A stretch of 64,000 bases of DNA from Agromyces fucosus (lineage in GTDB: Bacteria > Actinomycetota > Actinomycetes > Actinomycetales > Microbacteriaceae), in contig NZ_SDPO01000002.1 of assembly GCF_004134865.1 (NCBI RefSeq), positions 62,001 to 126,000 on the forward strand, written 5' to 3'. The position numbers were made by a program, and so were the translations under genes. How positions within the stretch are numbered: position 1 is the first letter of the stretch; each line of letters starts with the position of its first letter. Shown here piece by piece: positions 26,657 to 34,531 of the stretch. Under the pieces are notes generated by a model that saw nothing but the letters and a program-made list of their open reading frames with translations, ran no database searches and had not been told where the DNA came from.

Positions 26657-27298
26657 ATGAGCGAACACGACACCCCACCGATCCATCCGATCGACGCCGA
26701 ACTCACGAGGCGCCTCTTCCACGAGCGCATCATCGTGCTGGGAGACGAGCTCGACCAGGCGGGCGGCAACCGCCTCATCGCGCAGCTCGTCACGCTCGCG
26801 GCCGACGACCCGCGCCGCGACATCCGCTTCTGGATCAATTCGCCCGGCGGCTCGGTCTCGGCGATGCTCGCGATCGCCGACGTCATGCGCTCGATCCCGA
26901 ACGACGTCTCGACGATCGCCGTCGGCATCGCGGCGAGCGCGGGCCAGTTCCTGCTCTCGGCGGGCACGAGGGGCAAGCGCTTCGCGCTGCCGCACTCGCG
27001 GATCCTCATGCACCAGGGCTCCGCCGGCATCGGCGGCACCGCGGTCGACATCGAGCTGCAGGCCGACGACCTGCGGTACACGCGCGACACGGTGCTCGGC
27101 ATCACCGCCGAGAACACCGGCCAGCCGATCGAGCGCATCGCCGAGGACTCGCTCCGCGACCGCTGGTACTCCGCGACCGAAGCCGTCGACTACGGCTTCA
27201 TCGATGCCGTCGTCGACGGCTTCGGCGAGATGTTCCCCGGCGGCGACCGCCCCCAGGTTGGATTGCAGGCCAGTGCAGGAACAGGAGCAACGTCATGA
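26657..27298 (+). CDS. clpP: ATP-dependent Clp protease proteolytic subunit, catalytically complete paralog
   Basis: A protein of 213 aa from the ATG at 26657, the normal ClpP N-terminus. The catalytic triad is intact: Ser94 in GIAASAGQF, His119 in ILMHQ and Asp168 in LRDRW, with the 25- and 49-residue spacings of E. coli ClpP. Its stop overlaps the start of a second ClpP-like gene. An in-frame ATG at 26549 would add a hydrophobic leader of 36 residues, which is not expected for a cytoplasmic protease; codon composition there is also weaker. It probably forms a mixed barrel with the next gene product and is controlled by the ClgR/PopR-like regulator encoded just downstream on the other strand. 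Confidence 0.9.
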   Translation: MSEHDTPPIHPIDAELTRRLFHERIIVLGDELDQAGGNRLIAQLVTLAADDPRRDIRFWINSPGGSVSAMLAIADVMRSIPNDVSTIAVGIAASAGQFLLSAGTRGKRFALPHSRILMHQGSAGIGGTAVDIELQADDLRYTRDTVLGITAENTGQPIERIAEDSLRDRWYSATEAVDYGFIDAVVDGFGEMFPGGDRPQVGLQASAGTGATS

Positions 27299-27906
27299 CG
27301 AGCTACACGATCCCCTACGTCGTCGAGAAGCGCGGCAACAGCGAGCGCTCGCTCGACGTCTACAGCCGGCTGCTGTCGGAGCGCATCGTCTACCTCGGCA
27401 CAGAGATCGACGACGGCGTCGCGAACGTGCTCATCGCGCAGTTCCTGCACCTCGCCTCGGAGTCGAGCGAGACGCCGATCAGCCTCTACCTGAACTCCCC
27501 CGGCGGTTCGCCCGGTGCAGCACTCGCCGTCTACGACACGATGCAGCACATCAGGCCGGATGTCGCGACGACGTGCGTCGGCCAGGCGGGCGGGCCGGCC
27601 GCGGTGCTGCTGGCGGGCGGGGCGAAGGGCATGCGGGCGATCCTGCCGCACGGCCGCGTCGTGCTGCACCAGCCGTCGACGCAGGGACGCGGCACGATCC
27701 CCGACCTGATCCTGCACGCCGACGAGGTCGTGCGCGTGCGCGCCGAGCTCGAGGCCGCCCTCGCCGCCGACACTGGTCGCGACGCGATGACGCTGCGTCA
27801 CGACACCGATCGCGACCTCATCCTGCCGGCCGCGGCCGCCGTCGAGTACGGCCTCGCCGACCACGTGCTGACGGCGCAGGTCATGGTGCCGGCCATGCGC
27901 GGCTAG
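27295..27906 (+). CDS. ClpP-like subunit lacking the nucleophilic serine (ClpR-like)
   Basis: A protein of 203 aa overlapping the upstream clpP stop (ATGA). The ClpP fold motifs are clear (LYLNSPGGSPGAALAVYD, VVLHQPS). The nucleophile motif reads GQAGGPAAVLL instead of the usual GQAASxG. Counting 25 residues back from the conserved His125 places Gly100 (codon GGG 27592-27594) at the serine position. His125 and Asp174 are kept. The subunit therefore should not cleave peptides and may be structural or regulatory, like the ClpR subunits of plastids and cyanobacteria. It is encoded with an intact paralog, so a heteromeric barrel is likely. Confidence 0.88.
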   Translation: MTSYTIPYVVEKRGNSERSLDVYSRLLSERIVYLGTEIDDGVANVLIAQFLHLASESSETPISLYLNSPGGSPGAALAVYDTMQHIRPDVATTCVGQAGGPAAVLLAGGAKGMRAILPHGRVVLHQPSTQGRGTIPDLILHADEVVRVRAELEAALAADTGRDAMTLRHDTDRDLILPAAAAVEYGLADHVLTAQVMVPAMRG

Positions 27907-27908
27907 GG

Positions 27909-27955
27909 TCCGGCGAGGGCGCGGTCACGCCGCCGCGGCCCTCACGCCGGCCGGA
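27909..27955. terminator. Hairpin terminator between clpP pair and convergent regulator
   Basis: The arms 27909-27924 and 27933-27955 can form a GC-rich hairpin with small bulges (CCGGCG/CGCCGG, GGGC/GCCC and CGCGG/CCGCG segments). It fills the 53-bp gap between two convergent genes. Confidence 0.55.
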
Positions 27956-27959
27956 CGGC

Positions 27960-28457
27960 TCAGGCGGCGAGGAGGTACGCGTTCGTCGCCGCGTTCCCGA
28001 ATGCAGGGTCGGGGAGTGCCGCGAGCGCATGCTGCGCGTCGACGTCGAACGGTGCCAGCTCCCCGGCACGGAACGCGAACGACCTCTCGACCCTCAGCAG
28101 CTCGCGACGCTCCGCTTCGCGACGCTCCGCCTCCCGTCGTTCGCCGAGCAGCCACCCGACGCGCTGCACGATGTCGACGAGGTCGAGCCCGAGGGCCTCG
28201 GCGACCGAGCCGAGCACCTCCGACGACGGCTCCTTGCGACCGCGCTCGATCTCGGAGAGGTACTGCGGCGAGACGCCGGCGGTCGCGGCCACCTCGGTGA
28301 GGATGCGCTCCTGGCCGAGTCGCTCGCCGCGCAGCACCTCGCCGAGTGCGTGTCGCCAGAGGGGCTTCGAGCCCCCAGGACTCGGCGCGGTCCTCGGTGC
28401 GCCCTGCTCCACCTCGTACCCGTCTGCTGCCCGTGTGAACTCGACGACATCGCCCAT
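27960..28457 (-). CDS. ClgR/PopR-like XRE-family regulator of clp genes, with C-terminal LLAA
   Basis: A protein of 165 aa. The Cro/C1-type helix-turn-helix at about 38-95 contains VSPQYLSEIERGRKEPSSE, which is the hallmark of ClgR/PopR. These proteins activate clp protease genes in actinobacteria and are themselves degraded by ClpP through a C-terminal Ala-Ala signal. Here the C-terminus is NAYLLAA, an ssrA-like ending. An Arg/Glu-rich helix (ERREAERREAERREL) follows the DNA-binding domain. TAACCT lies six bases before the ATG, so the mRNA is probably leaderless. Convergence with the clpP pair recalls the Streptomyces clpP3-clpP4/popR arrangement. Confidence 0.88.
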   Translation of the reverse strand: MGDVVEFTRAADGYEVEQGAPRTAPSPGGSKPLWRHALGEVLRGERLGQERILTEVAATAGVSPQYLSEIERGRKEPSSEVLGSVAEALGLDLVDIVQRVGWLLGERREAERREAERRELLRVERSFAFRAGELAPFDVDAQHALAALPDPAFGNAATNAYLLAA

Positions 28458-28526
28458 GCCGAGAGGTTAGCCGCGGCATCCGCTCGCCGTCAGCTCGATC
28501 CGCTCAGAGCAGAACGGGCCGAGCCG

Positions 28527-28757
28527 CTACGCCGGCGGGTTGTCGGGATCGAGGGTCTCGAGCGAATCGGCCTCGACCGCATTGTCGGCCTCGAAGTCGT
28601 TGGGGTCGTCGCCCTGGGATTCCGCGTCCTGCGCGGCATCCTCTTCCGCCGTCTCCATCTCGTCGGCCGCGGTGCGCTCGTCGTCGGCCGGGTCTCGGAC
28701 GCCCGCGTCGACGTTGCGAGGATCGTGTCGTTGCGTCGTTTCTCGTGGATCGGTCAT
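28527..28757 (-). CDS. Small acidic hypothetical protein
   Basis: A protein of 76 aa with GGAGGACATC directly before the ATG. It is strongly acidic, rich in Asp, Glu and Ala and without hydrophobic segments, so it is probably disordered and cytoplasmic. Segments such as ADEMETAEEDAAQDAESQGD have no recognisable domain. The good ribosome site and codon usage support it as real. The function is unknown. Confidence 0.7.
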   Translation of the reverse strand: MTDPRETTQRHDPRNVDAGVRDPADDERTAADEMETAEEDAAQDAESQGDDPNDFEADNAVEADSLETLDPDNPPA

Positions 28758-28929
28758 GATGTCCTCCGCGGTCGGGATCCCTCCAGCGTGCGCCGCGCCC
28801 GGCCTGCGGTCAACGGGTTGACGCCCGCCCGGAGGTGTTCACGCAACAGCCGACCATGCGAGACCCTCGTTGTGAGAAGGTGGGTGCGACCGAGCCCGAT
28901 TCGGGCGCCGAGACGAGGGGACACCGCAG

Positions 28930-29415
28930 ATGGGCTTGTTCGACAAGGCGAAGAACGCATTCACCCAGGCCGGAAGCCAGGCCACGGGCCAGGCGGCAGG
29001 GCAGGACTGGGCGGCGCAGGCGCAAGCCGCCCAAGAGCTCGCGAACCAGGCGATGCGCGATGCCGGCTACACCGACGGAGCTCCCGTCACCATGGCCAAT
29101 GCGAGCGAGGTGAGCGCCGCCATGTCGGCCGACCACGACGTGCTGAACGCCTACGGCCAGGAGCTCAATCGCATCATCGCGATCGGTCAGCCCGGCACCT
29201 CGGTGATCAAGAGCGCTGTCGACACCGGAGAGCGCATCTCGGGCAACCCGTGGTACCAGCTCGAGATCGAGGTGACGCTTCCCGGCCGCGAGCCCTACAC
29301 CGTGCAGAAGCGCGAGATGCTCGCACCCCAGTTCCTCGCCAACTACGCCGAGGGCAGCGTGCACGACATCGCGGTCGATCCGGCCGACCCGAACAAGACC
29401 GCCTTCACGAGCTGA
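28930..29415 (+). CDS. Conserved hypothetical protein, first of a tandem related pair
   Basis: A protein of 161 aa. It begins MGLFDKAKNAFTQAG, an amphipathic start, followed by a Gln/Ala-rich helical region to about residue 45. The C-terminal 60 residues form a likely beta domain ('WYQLEIEVTLPGREPYTV', then 'HDIAVDPADPNKTAF'). The next gene product shares this plan (YAVQLDVTLPGDSPYRT, VRVSPNDRNSVML). No known domain is recognised. A GAGGGGAC site lies upstream. Confidence 0.75.
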   Translation: MGLFDKAKNAFTQAGSQATGQAAGQDWAAQAQAAQELANQAMRDAGYTDGAPVTMANASEVSAAMSADHDVLNAYGQELNRIIAIGQPGTSVIKSAVDTGERISGNPWYQLEIEVTLPGREPYTVQKREMLAPQFLANYAEGSVHDIAVDPADPNKTAFTS

Positions 29416-29426
29416 TCGAGCCGCGA

Positions 29427-29849
29427 ATGGGCGTGTTCCGCGACCTCTTCCGCCTCACCAAGGCGGGCTACACCCAGACGGTCAACACCGACTACCGCGA
29501 GAATCTGCGCCAGTCGGCGGACCTGGCCGAGCAGTTCGCAGGGCTCGGGCCGAACGACGTCACGGGCACGCACAGCGCTGCCGTCGCCAATCCCTTCACC
29601 AACATGTCGGCCTACGGCCAGATGATCCAGGGCTCGGGAACGGTCGTCTCGCTGACCGACACCGGCAAGCGCCTCGGCGAGACAATCGTCTACGCCGTGC
29701 AACTCGACGTGACCCTGCCGGGCGATTCGCCGTATCGAACGCTCTACCAGACGGTCATCGCCGAGGGCGCGCTGCACAACTGGCAGCCCGGCGCCGTACT
29801 GCCGGTGCGCGTCAGTCCCAACGACCGCAACTCGGTGATGCTCGGCTGA
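29427..29849 (+). CDS. Conserved hypothetical protein, second of the tandem related pair
   Basis: A protein of 140 aa starting 11 bp after the previous stop. It begins MGVFRDLFRLTKAGYTQT, similar to the N-terminus of its neighbour, and has the same C-terminal VTLPGxxPY beta domain ending in a VSPNDRNSV motif. The two genes look like an old duplication. There is no signal peptide or membrane segment and no recognised domain. It is likely cytoplasmic or peripheral; the function is unknown. Confidence 0.75.
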   Translation: MGVFRDLFRLTKAGYTQTVNTDYRENLRQSADLAEQFAGLGPNDVTGTHSAAVANPFTNMSAYGQMIQGSGTVVSLTDTGKRLGETIVYAVQLDVTLPGDSPYRTLYQTVIAEGALHNWQPGAVLPVRVSPNDRNSVMLG

Positions 29850-29930
29850 CACGCGACCGTCGCTCGCACCGGATGCTGGCGGTCGCGAGCGCCCGCGTGC
29901 AGAATGAACCCACTGACATGGAGGTGGGCG

Positions 29931-30041
29931 ATGTCGACGGAAACGGTGATCTGGTCGATTCTCGGAACGTTCTTCGCGGTCGGAGGCCTCTTGGGGCTCG
30001 CGGCGCTCTGGTCGCTGATCCGACGACCACGCGAGCACTGA
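29931..30041 (+). CDS. Single-span membrane microprotein, 36 aa
   Basis: A short frame from ATG 29931 to TGA 30039-30041, with GGAGGTG (29920-29926) at good ribosome-site distance. The peptide has a short polar N-terminus, one hydrophobic span from about residue 6 to 30 (VIWSILGTFFAVGGLLGL at its core) and a positively charged tail RRPREH, giving an N-out/C-in prediction. It is in a gap otherwise free of genes. Such proteins often modulate membrane complexes; the partner is unknown. Confidence 0.6.
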   Translation: MSTETVIWSILGTFFAVGGLLGLAALWSLIRRPREH

Positions 30042-30079
30042 TCGTCGCGGCGCCCGTGACAGCGCTCGATCGGCGTCGG

Positions 30080-30718
30080 TCAGCCGAGCGCTTCGGCGAT
30101 CGGCGTGCCACCGCCGTTGAAGCGGATGGTCCGGCGCACCGTCGAGTCGCGGTGCACCGCTTCGGCGGCGACGGCCGCGACATCCGCTCGGTCGACCGTG
30201 CCGCTGCTCGGCGGCCCGACGTCGATGGCGCCCGTGCCCTCGCCGTCGGTCAGCGTGCTCGGGCCGAGGATCGTCCAGTCGAGGGCCGTGCCCGCGAGGT
30301 GCTCGTCGGCCGCCGCCTTCGCCTCGGCGTAGGCGCGGAACGAGTTGCCCTCGGGCACGGTGTGGTCGGGCGAGCCGAAGTACGACACCATGACGTACCG
30401 CATGACGCCTGCGCTCTCGGCGGCCGCCATCGAGCGGATCGCCGCGTCGCGATCGACGGCGTACGTGCGTGCGGGGTCGCCCCCGCCGGCTCCCGCCGAC
30501 CAGACGACGGCATCGTGGCCGTGCAGGATCTCGGCGAGGTCGTCGACGTCGAGCCGTTCGATGTCGGCGACGACCGGGCGTGCCCCGGCGGCCGTGACGT
30601 CGCCGGCATGGTCGGGATTGCGGATGATCGCGTCGACCTCGTTGCCGCGGTCGGCGAGCAAGCGCTCGAGCTGCAGGGCGATCTTCCCGTGGCCCCCGAT
30701 GATCACGATGCGTGCCAT
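30080..30718 (-). CDS. NAD(P)H-binding oxidoreductase (NmrA/SDR-like)
   Basis: A protein of 212 aa with AGGAGGAGC before the ATG. The N-terminal Rossmann motif is IIGGHGKIALQLERLL. 'AVVWSAGAGGGDP' and the YAEAKAAADEHL segment, with Tyr and Lys at SDR-like spacing, match atypical short-chain dehydrogenases that bind NAD(P)H. It is cytoplasmic. Such proteins act as quinone reductases or redox sensors; the substrate is unknown. Confidence 0.88.
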   Translation of the reverse strand: MARIVIIGGHGKIALQLERLLADRGNEVDAIIRNPDHAGDVTAAGARPVVADIERLDVDDLAEILHGHDAVVWSAGAGGGDPARTYAVDRDAAIRSMAAAESAGVMRYVMVSYFGSPDHTVPEGNSFRAYAEAKAAADEHLAGTALDWTILGPSTLTDGEGTGAIDVGPPSSGTVDRADVAAVAAEAVHRDSTVRRTIRFNGGGTPIAEALG

Positions 30719-30792
30719 GTGCTCCTCCTCCGGCTGATTCGACCCACGCTACTCCCGGCCGCTGCGAGCGGCATCGGGCGAGGCGGTGCACC

Positions 30793-31272
30793 GTGCCGGT
30801 GACGAGCGCGGGCCTGCTGCTCTACCGCGACCTCCGCGAGCTCCGTGGGCTCGAGGTCTTCATCGGGCACATGGGCGGACCGTTCTGGGCGCGCAAGCAG
30901 GCGGGCGCCTGGTCGATCCCGAAGGGCGAGTTCACCGACGAGGATCCGCTCGTCGCGGCCCGGCGCGAGTTCGCCGAGGAGATCGGTGCCCCCGCGCCCG
31001 AATCCGAGGTCATCGACCTCGGCACGTTCCGGTACACCTCGGGCAAGACCGTGCGGGTGTTCGCCTGCCGCGCCCCCGACTTCGAGATCGACGAGCTGCG
31101 GTCGAACCTGTTCGAGATCGAGTGGCCGCCGCGTTCGGGGCGCCGCCAGCAGTTCCCCGAGGTCGACGAGGCGCGATGGACACCGGTGTTCGAGGCGCGC
31201 GAGCTGCTCGTCACCGGCCAGCGTCCGGCGCTCGACGCGCTCCTGGCGGCGCTCGACGGGTCGATCGAGTGA
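30793..31272 (+). CDS. NUDIX hydrolase, small
   Basis: A protein of 159 aa from a GTG with GAGGCGG upstream. The Nudix box is complete: PKGEFTDEDPLVAARREFAEEIG, with the REFAEEIG metal helix. The N-terminal strand 'SAGLLLYRDL' and the 'PFWARKQAGAWSIPKGE' lead-in resemble diadenosine-polyphosphate or (di)nucleoside phosphatases of the MutT group. It is likely a housecleaning hydrolase in the cytoplasm. It converges on the amine oxidase gene 12 bp away. Confidence 0.88.
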   Translation: MPVTSAGLLLYRDLRELRGLEVFIGHMGGPFWARKQAGAWSIPKGEFTDEDPLVAARREFAEEIGAPAPESEVIDLGTFRYTSGKTVRVFACRAPDFEIDELRSNLFEIEWPPRSGRRQQFPEVDEARWTPVFEARELLVTGQRPALDALLAALDGSIE

Positions 31273-31284
31273 GCTCGACCCGGC

Positions 31285-32784
31285 CTAGAGAGCCAGGAGG
31301 AGTTGATCAGCCTGAGTGACGCCGGACGAGTACGACGACGACACGGTGCTGGTGCGCATGCCTGCCCAGTACAGGACGCCGCCGACGGTTGCGGCCATGT
31401 CGCTCGAGCTGCCGCCGCTGCCGTACGGGCCCCATGAGTAGGGCTCGTTGGCCCAGTCCGTCATCACGGCCTTGTGGTACTGCAGGCCGGGGTCACCTGC
31501 CGACTTTCGCACGACCTCGAGCACGGCTTGATACTTCTGCTCGAGCGGGAGCGCGTGGAGTTCTCGTGCTGCCGCGCCGGTCTCCCATCCGACGATGACC
31601 TGACCCTTGTAGCCCGGGTAGGCGATCGAGGCGTTCCAAAGCGTGGTCGGGAAGTGGTCCATCGATTCGGCGTAACCCCAGTTATCGGTGCCGTTGGGCG
31701 TGAACACCCTCTCTTTGAACTCGAGCACGCACTTGAAGATGTCGTGGTACTCGAACGCGTCGAAGGCGGCCCACTTTGCGGCAGGCAGGCCGGGGGTGAA
31801 CGCAATGTCGCGGCGCTGCATGACTCCCGCGGGGACGGCGAAGACGACTCGGCGTCCGAACATCGTGCCCTTGGAGGTGAGGAGCTCGACACCGTTGGTG
31901 GTGTATCCGACCTCTTGGACCACGGTCCGCAACATGACCGGAACGTCGCCGGCGACGAAGTGCAGCAGCTGGTCGTAGCCGCCGATGATCTTGTAGTCTC
32001 CGTCGTCGTAGCGCGAATCGTTCGGATCCAGGATCTCCGGCTCCGGCGCCTGGTCGGGATGCAGCGTGTACCGGATGCAGTCCCGGAGCGGTGCGGCGAC
32101 GCGAGCGGCGGCCGTGGCGTACAGCGGTTCGCTGTCATCGGTCAACTCGTAGTTGAGCCCGGTCGGCGTGTTCGCGGCCGTCACTCCGAGGCGCAGCAGG
32201 TACGCGTCGGCCATCTCGCCGTCGACCACGGTCGGCAGCGGGAGGTTCTGCCCAGCCGGGTCGTACGGGTTGAGCGCCTCCGGCATTCCCAGCGGGAACA
32301 GCCAGGAGGTCGGAGAGTCCCACTGATGCCATTGGGCGGCCGGCGAGGACATCGGCGCATCAGCCTGGCGGATGTAATTGTTCTGGAACATCCGCATGTC
32401 GAACCCGGCCTGCTCGATCCACGGGTACGTCGACGCGTAGGGGCCGCCATGGACGAGTTCGCAGCCGCGCTCGACCGGGATGCCCATCGATGTCCGGTCG
32501 GTGTACATGCGGCCGCCGATCCGGTCGCGGGCCTCGACGATCACGACGCGCAGGTCGGGGTTCTGGTCTGTGAGGCGCCGTGCCGCGCCGATACCCGCCG
32601 CGCCGGCCCCGACCACGATCACGTCCCAGGCATTCTTGTCGCCCTTCGCGTGCTTCAGCGAGGGCGTCCCGTTGCCATGACCGTTCCCGGGGCCGATCGG
32701 CTGCCCGCCGGCGGCGACATCGGCGAGACCTGCGGCGGCGGCGAGTCCGCCCATCAAGAGCCCGCGACGGCTGATGTTCTCCAT
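31285..32784 (-). CDS. Exported flavin monoamine oxidase family protein
   Basis: A protein of 499 aa with AAGGAGT before the ATG. The N-terminus has a twin-arginine signal (ISRRGLLMGGLAAAAGLADV). The FAD motif VVGAGAAGIGAARRL is at about 58, followed by VEARDRIGGRMYTDRT, the amine-oxidase fingerprint; the C-terminal FAD site is GGVLYWAGMRTSTVS. It probably folds with FAD in the cytoplasm, then is exported by Tat to oxidise amines or amino acids outside. It is divergent from an Lrp/AsnC regulator, which suggests amino-acid-responsive control. Confidence 0.88.
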   Translation of the reverse strand: MENISRRGLLMGGLAAAAGLADVAAGGQPIGPGNGHGNGTPSLKHAKGDKNAWDVIVVGAGAAGIGAARRLTDQNPDLRVVIVEARDRIGGRMYTDRTSMGIPVERGCELVHGGPYASTYPWIEQAGFDMRMFQNNYIRQADAPMSSPAAQWHQWDSPTSWLFPLGMPEALNPYDPAGQNLPLPTVVDGEMADAYLLRLGVTAANTPTGLNYELTDDSEPLYATAAARVAAPLRDCIRYTLHPDQAPEPEILDPNDSRYDDGDYKIIGGYDQLLHFVAGDVPVMLRTVVQEVGYTTNGVELLTSKGTMFGRRVVFAVPAGVMQRRDIAFTPGLPAAKWAAFDAFEYHDIFKCVLEFKERVFTPNGTDNWGYAESMDHFPTTLWNASIAYPGYKGQVIVGWETGAAARELHALPLEQKYQAVLEVVRKSAGDPGLQYHKAVMTDWANEPYSWGPYGSGGSSSDMAATVGGVLYWAGMRTSTVSSSYSSGVTQADQLLLAL

Positions 32785-33120
32785 GGGTGCTACTCCTTCG
32801 TAGTCGAATCAGTGGAAGCGCAACGGCCGCGATCGCGATGATGGCCGCGCGTCGGCATGGCCGGAGATTCGGTGCTCATGATGGGTGTCGCACTCTCCGT
32901 CGAGTGCAGTCCACGGCTGCTCGTGTCGATCTGAGAGTCATCTTCACCGGAATCTGCCGAATGCACAACAGTTACGAGAATCTTTGTTGAATCAACAGTG
33001 AAGGTTCCTCTTTCATCACGAATCGCCATTCTCAGCAGATTCACTCATCGCTGCAGAAGGCGCGGTGCCGGGTGCGCGTTGCCCCCTCACCCGGCACCGT
33101 GCTGGCGCTAGGTTCGTTGC
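32785..33120. other. Divergent intergenic region between amine oxidase and Lrp regulator
   Basis: There is no gene in these 336 bp; the right part is AT-richer than its surroundings. It holds a perfect 13-bp palindrome TGTTGAATCAACA (32985-32997), a small hairpin GCACTC/GAGTGC (32890-32907), and a strong 11-bp inverted repeat (33064-33074 with 33088-33098). TAGGTT (33109-33114) is a likely -10 for the leaderless Lrp gene. The palindrome is a candidate Lrp/AsnC site. Confidence 0.55.
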
Positions 33121-33618
33121 ATGGCCGCACCATTCGAGATGGACGACATCGACCGTCGCATCATCGCCGCCCTCCAGGTCGACGGGCGCCGGTCGTTCCA
33201 GCGTCTCGCCGACGACCTCGGAGTGCCGGCTTCGTCGGTGCGCTACCGCACGAAGCGACTCGAGGACGCCGGGATCCTGCAGATCGTCGGCATCGCCAAC
33301 CCGCTCGCGATCGGCTTCGACCGGCTGGCGATGATCGGCATCCGCGTGACACCCGGCACCGCCCGCTCGGTCTGTGCGGCGCTCGCCGAGCTCCCCGAGA
33401 CGAGCTACGTCATCCACACCACGGGCCGCTTCGACGTGATGGCCGAGGTGATCTGCGAAGACGTGCCGCACTTCATCGACATGCTGAACGGACGCATCGC
33501 GGCGATCACGGGCGTCGTCTCGACGGAGTCGTTCTTCGTGCTCGAGGCGCACAAGCTCTCGTACGGGTGGGGCGTCGGGAGCGTTCGTCCCGCGATCGAG
33601 GAGCCGAGCGGAGGATGA
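33121..33618 (+). CDS. Lrp/AsnC-family transcriptional regulator
   Basis: A protein of 165 aa. The N-terminal helix-turn-helix (DIDRRIIAALQVDGRRSFQRL, then VPASSVRYRTKRLEDAGIL) and C-terminal RAM ligand domain ('TTGRFDVMAEVICEDVPHF') are typical. The ATG lies six bases behind TAGGTT (leaderless). Lrp/AsnC proteins sense amino acids or related compounds; the divergent amine oxidase is the likely target. The following gene starts 3 bp after its stop, so the two are probably co-transcribed. Confidence 0.9.
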   Translation: MAAPFEMDDIDRRIIAALQVDGRRSFQRLADDLGVPASSVRYRTKRLEDAGILQIVGIANPLAIGFDRLAMIGIRVTPGTARSVCAALAELPETSYVIHTTGRFDVMAEVICEDVPHFIDMLNGRIAAITGVVSTESFFVLEAHKLSYGWGVGSVRPAIEEPSGG

Positions 33619-33621
33619 CGC

Positions 33622-34524
33622 ATGGCGCCGCTTGACTCGCTCGACGACGGGCTCGATGACGCCGCGACGGCGCTGTACGCGATGCGCCCCGACGAGTTCA
33701 CCGCCCGGCGCAACGCGCGGGCGCAGACCGTCGCCGCCGACGATCGCGCGCTCGCGGCCCGCATCCGCGAACTCCGGCGCCCCTCCCCCGCCGCCTGGCT
33801 CGTGAACCAGCTCGTGCGGCACCGATCCGACGAGGTCGAGGCGGTCCTCGAACTCGGCGCCGAGGCCCGTGAGACTCAAGGCAGCTTCAGTGCCGTCGAG
33901 CTCGCCGAGCTCGGCCGGCAACGTCGGCGGCTCGTCTCGACGCTCGCGCACGAGGCCGGAGCACTCGCCGACGAGCTCGGCTCCCCAGTGCGCACGCCGG
34001 TGCTCGACGAGGTCGCCCAGACACTGCAGGCGGCGATGTCGGATGCCGCTGCCGCCGACGCCGTGCGCACGGGCCGGCTCGTGCGGGCACTCGAGGCCGT
34101 CGGCGTCGAGGTCGACCTGAGTGACGCCGTCGCGGGCGGGCCGGCACCTCGCACGGAACCGGCTCGGGACGCGCACGCGGGCGACTCCCCCGGTCTGCTG
34201 AGCGCCGCAGCGACGAAGCGAGCCGAGGTGGCTCGAGGGCGCGCCGAGCGCGCGGTCGCGGAGGCCGAGGAGCGGGCGGCCGCGGCATCCGCTGCGCTCG
34301 ACGCCCTCGATGCGCGGCTCGCCGATGCCGACCGCGAGCACCGCGATCTCGCGTCCCGCCGCGACGAACTCGACGCGGAACTGCGCAAGGTCGAGGCGGA
34401 GATGGCCGAGGCCGATCGGGCGAAGCGCACGGTCACCCGCGAGCGGGATCGCGCCGCCCGCGACGCCGAGGCCGCGGAAGTCGACGCCGATGAGGCGCGC
34501 GAGGCGCTGGAGAGCCTGGGGTAG
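33622..34524 (+). CDS. Conserved actinobacterial coiled-coil protein
   Basis: A protein of 300 aa starting 3 bp after the Lrp stop. The N-terminal segment 'LYAMRPDEFTARRNARAQ' and LRRPSPAAWLVNQLVRH is a conserved signature in actinobacterial hypothetical proteins. From about residue 190 to the end it is a long charged coiled coil rich in Ala, Glu and Arg (for example DREHRDLASRRDELDAELRK). There is no signal peptide or membrane segment. The function is unknown. Confidence 0.8.
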   Translation: MAPLDSLDDGLDDAATALYAMRPDEFTARRNARAQTVAADDRALAARIRELRRPSPAAWLVNQLVRHRSDEVEAVLELGAEARETQGSFSAVELAELGRQRRRLVSTLAHEAGALADELGSPVRTPVLDEVAQTLQAAMSDAAAADAVRTGRLVRALEAVGVEVDLSDAVAGGPAPRTEPARDAHAGDSPGLLSAAATKRAEVARGRAERAVAEAEERAAAASAALDALDARLADADREHRDLASRRDELDAELRKVEAEMAEADRAKRTVTRERDRAARDAEAAEVDADEAREALESLG

Positions 34525-34531
34525 CGCTCAC

